A stretch of DNA of 64,000 bases from Methylophilaceae bacterium (GTDB lineage: Bacteria; Pseudomonadota; Gammaproteobacteria; Burkholderiales; Methylophilaceae). Every line of letters starts with the position of its first letter. Positions within the stretch are counted from its first letter, which is position 1. The notes beneath the pieces are model-generated. The model had not been told where the DNA came from. It did no database searches and was given only the letters and a program-made list of their open reading frames with translations. A program made the translations under genes and the position numbers. Below, piece after piece: positions 62,780 through 64,000 of this stretch. The DNA lies in assembly GCA_017857755.1 (NCBI GenBank), contig JAFMCM010000002.1:23328-87327 (forward strand), written 5' to 3'.

Positions 62780-64000
62780 ATGAGTTTATATCAACAATAC
62801 TTAGATGAAATAGAAGTTCGAAAAAGTGAAGGCTTAAATCCAAAACCGATTGATTCTGCGGCACTGCTTAGTGAAATCATTGCGCAGATTAAAGACCCCA
62901 CCAATGAGCACCGTGAAGATTCGCTGAAATTTTTTATCTATAATACTTTGCCTGGCACTACCAGTGCTGCCGTTGTCAAATCTGCGTTTTTAAAAGCGAT
63001 TATTCAGGGTGAGTCGATCGTTAAAGAAATTGTGCCCAGCTTTGCATTTGAGCTGTTATCACATATGAAAGGTGGGCCTTCGGTTAACGTATTACTAGAC
63101 TTAGCTTTATCAGACAAAGCGTCTGAGGCGACACCTGCAGCAGAGGTGTTGAAAACACAGGTATTTTTATACGAAGCCGATACCAATCGATTAAAGGCGG
63201 CCTATCAAGCTGGCAATCCGATTGCCAAAGCTATTTTAGCTAGTTACGCCAAAGGTGAGTTTTTCACACGATTGCCTGATATTCCAACAGAAATTAAAGT
63301 CGTCACCTATGTCGCTGGTGTTGGTGATATTTCGACGGATTTGCTTTCTCCTGGTAATCAAGCCCACTCACGTGCTGACCGTGAGTTGCATGGGAAATGT
63401 ATGATTTCAGCAAAAGCGCAGCAAGAAATCATGGCGTTAAAAGCGCAGCACCCAGATAAAAAAGTCATGTTGATTGCTGAAAAAGGCACCATGGGTGTGG
63501 GGTCCTCTCGCATGTCTGGTGTGAATAATGTTGCTTTATGGGCGGGTGAGCCAGCTAGTCCGTATGTGCCGTTTGTGAACTTCGCACCTGTTGTTGCGGG
63601 TACCAATGGTATTTCACCCATCTTTTTAACGACAGTTGATGTGACAGGGGGTATTGGATTAGATCTGAAAAACTGGGTGAAAAAGACTGATGCAGCAGGC
63701 AATACGGTGCTTGATCAAAATGGAGAGCCTGTCTTGGAGCAGGCTTATTCAGTCGATACAGGCACGGTATTAACGATTAATACAAAAGAGAAAAAGCTGT
63801 ATAAGGGCAAGCAGGCACTGGTTGATATAGCCTCAGCCTTTACGCCGCAAAAAGTGGAGTTTATGAAAGCTGGAGGCTCTTATGCCATTGTGTTTGGTAA
63901 GAAGCTACAAACCATTGCTGCTGAGATTTTGGCCGTCAAACTGCAGTCGGTTTACGCGCCTTCTAAAGAAATCGCTCATCCCAACCAAGGACTCACTGCG
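62780..64000 (+). CDS. acnB: bifunctional aconitate hydratase 2 / 2-methylisocitrate dehydratase, 3' end cut by window edge
   Basis: The first 407 residues of an AcnB (full length about 860). The N-terminal HEAT-like domain (about 1-160: MSLYQQYLDEIEVRKSEGLN, GGPSVNVLLDLALSD) is followed by the swivel domain with GDISTDLLSPGNQAHSRADR and EKGTMGVGSSRMSGVNN. The Fe-S cysteines lie beyond the window. ATG 62780 is preferred over the ATG two codons upstream because GAGG is 7 nt before it. AcnB rehydrates 2-methyl-cis-aconitate to 2-methylisocitrate in the PrpD-dependent methylcitrate cycle and also isomerises citrate. Confidence 0.95.
   Translation, partial: MSLYQQYLDEIEVRKSEGLNPKPIDSAALLSEIIAQIKDPTNEHREDSLKFFIYNTLPGTTSAAVVKSAFLKAIIQGESIVKEIVPSFAFELLSHMKGGPSVNVLLDLALSDKASEATPAAEVLKTQVFLYEADTNRLKAAYQAGNPIAKAILASYAKGEFFTRLPDIPTEIKVVTYVAGVGDISTDLLSPGNQAHSRADRELHGKCMISAKAQQEIMALKAQHPDKKVMLIAEKGTMGVGSSRMSGVNNVALWAGEPASPYVPFVNFAPVVAGTNGISPIFLTTVDVTGGIGLDLKNWVKKTDAAGNTVLDQNGEPVLEQAYSVDTGTVLTINTKEKKLYKGKQALVDIASAFTPQKVEFMKAGGSYAIVFGKKLQTIAAEILAVKLQSVYAPSKEIAHPNQGLTA

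Overview
The window is a piece of a bacterial chromosome, almost certainly from a betaproteobacterium of the Nitrosomonadales and most likely a methylotroph of the Methylophilaceae (Methylotenera-like). This rests on conserved betaproteobacterial gene blocks (ppiC-bolA-yciI-yciB; rnm-yciO-M50-trpS-scpA-scpB-rluB; dapD-arsC-dapE-prmB; surE-pcm-nlpD) and on a methylcitrate cycle island that carries succinate dehydrogenase and fumarase. No species can be named from the sequence alone. I see no rRNA, tRNA, insertion sequence, prophage or CRISPR array.

Layout. 1-3.1 kb: a minus-strand group with a PQQ-dependent sugar dehydrogenase-like gene (cut by the left edge), a flavocytochrome c pair (fccB, monoheme fccA) and a periplasmic ankyrin protein. 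3.1-9.3 kb: purL, then feoA-feoB behind a Fur-box-like palindrome. 9.3-11.3 kb: the ppiC-bolA-yciI-yciB operon. 11.4-17.4 kb: plus-strand housekeeping genes (rnm, yciO, M50 protease, trpS, scpA, scpB, rluB). 17.4-25.2 kb: minus-strand prmB, dapE, ArsC-like, a coiled-coil ORF, dapD, an M48 lipoprotein, kup and xseA. 25.3-29.1 kb: dsbB, cysM, a DEDDy exonuclease and rlmD. 29.1-37.0 kb: doxX, then a peptide-ABC operon containing a YkuD enzyme with no signal peptide, a methyltransferase, psiE, nagZ and yccA. 37.1-45.5 kb: tadA, a small redox group (old yellow enzyme, nitroreductase, WCDPC thioredoxin), nlpD-pcm-surE, HugZ-like, wrbA and purB.

45.7-64.0 kb is the metabolic centrepiece. Two divergent units flank a GntR-type regulatory region at 52.25-52.44 kb. 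The minus unit reads CitE-like, mesaconyl-CoA hydratase, a second CitE-like lyase, prpB, prpC, prpD. The plus unit reads gntR, malic enzyme, sdhC-sdhD-sdhA-sdhB-sdhE, a third CitE-like lyase, an acyl-CoA ligase, class I fumarase, an EF-hand protein and acnB (cut by the right edge). The prp genes with acnB convert propionyl-CoA plus oxaloacetate to pyruvate and succinate; Sdh, fumarase and malic enzyme then carry succinate to pyruvate. The mesaconyl-CoA hydratase, CitE-like lyases and ligase suggest that methylmalyl-CoA/mesaconyl-CoA/citramalyl-CoA chemistry is tied to this cycle. That would link glyoxylate and propionyl-CoA, much like the second half of the 3-hydroxypropionate bicycle. I consider this the most interesting system in the window.

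At a larger scale, strand composition flips abruptly near 19.9 kb. To the left the plus strand is C-rich and to the right it is G-rich, whichever way the genes point. This has the polarity of a replication origin, but there is no dnaA/dnaN and no DnaA-box cluster here.
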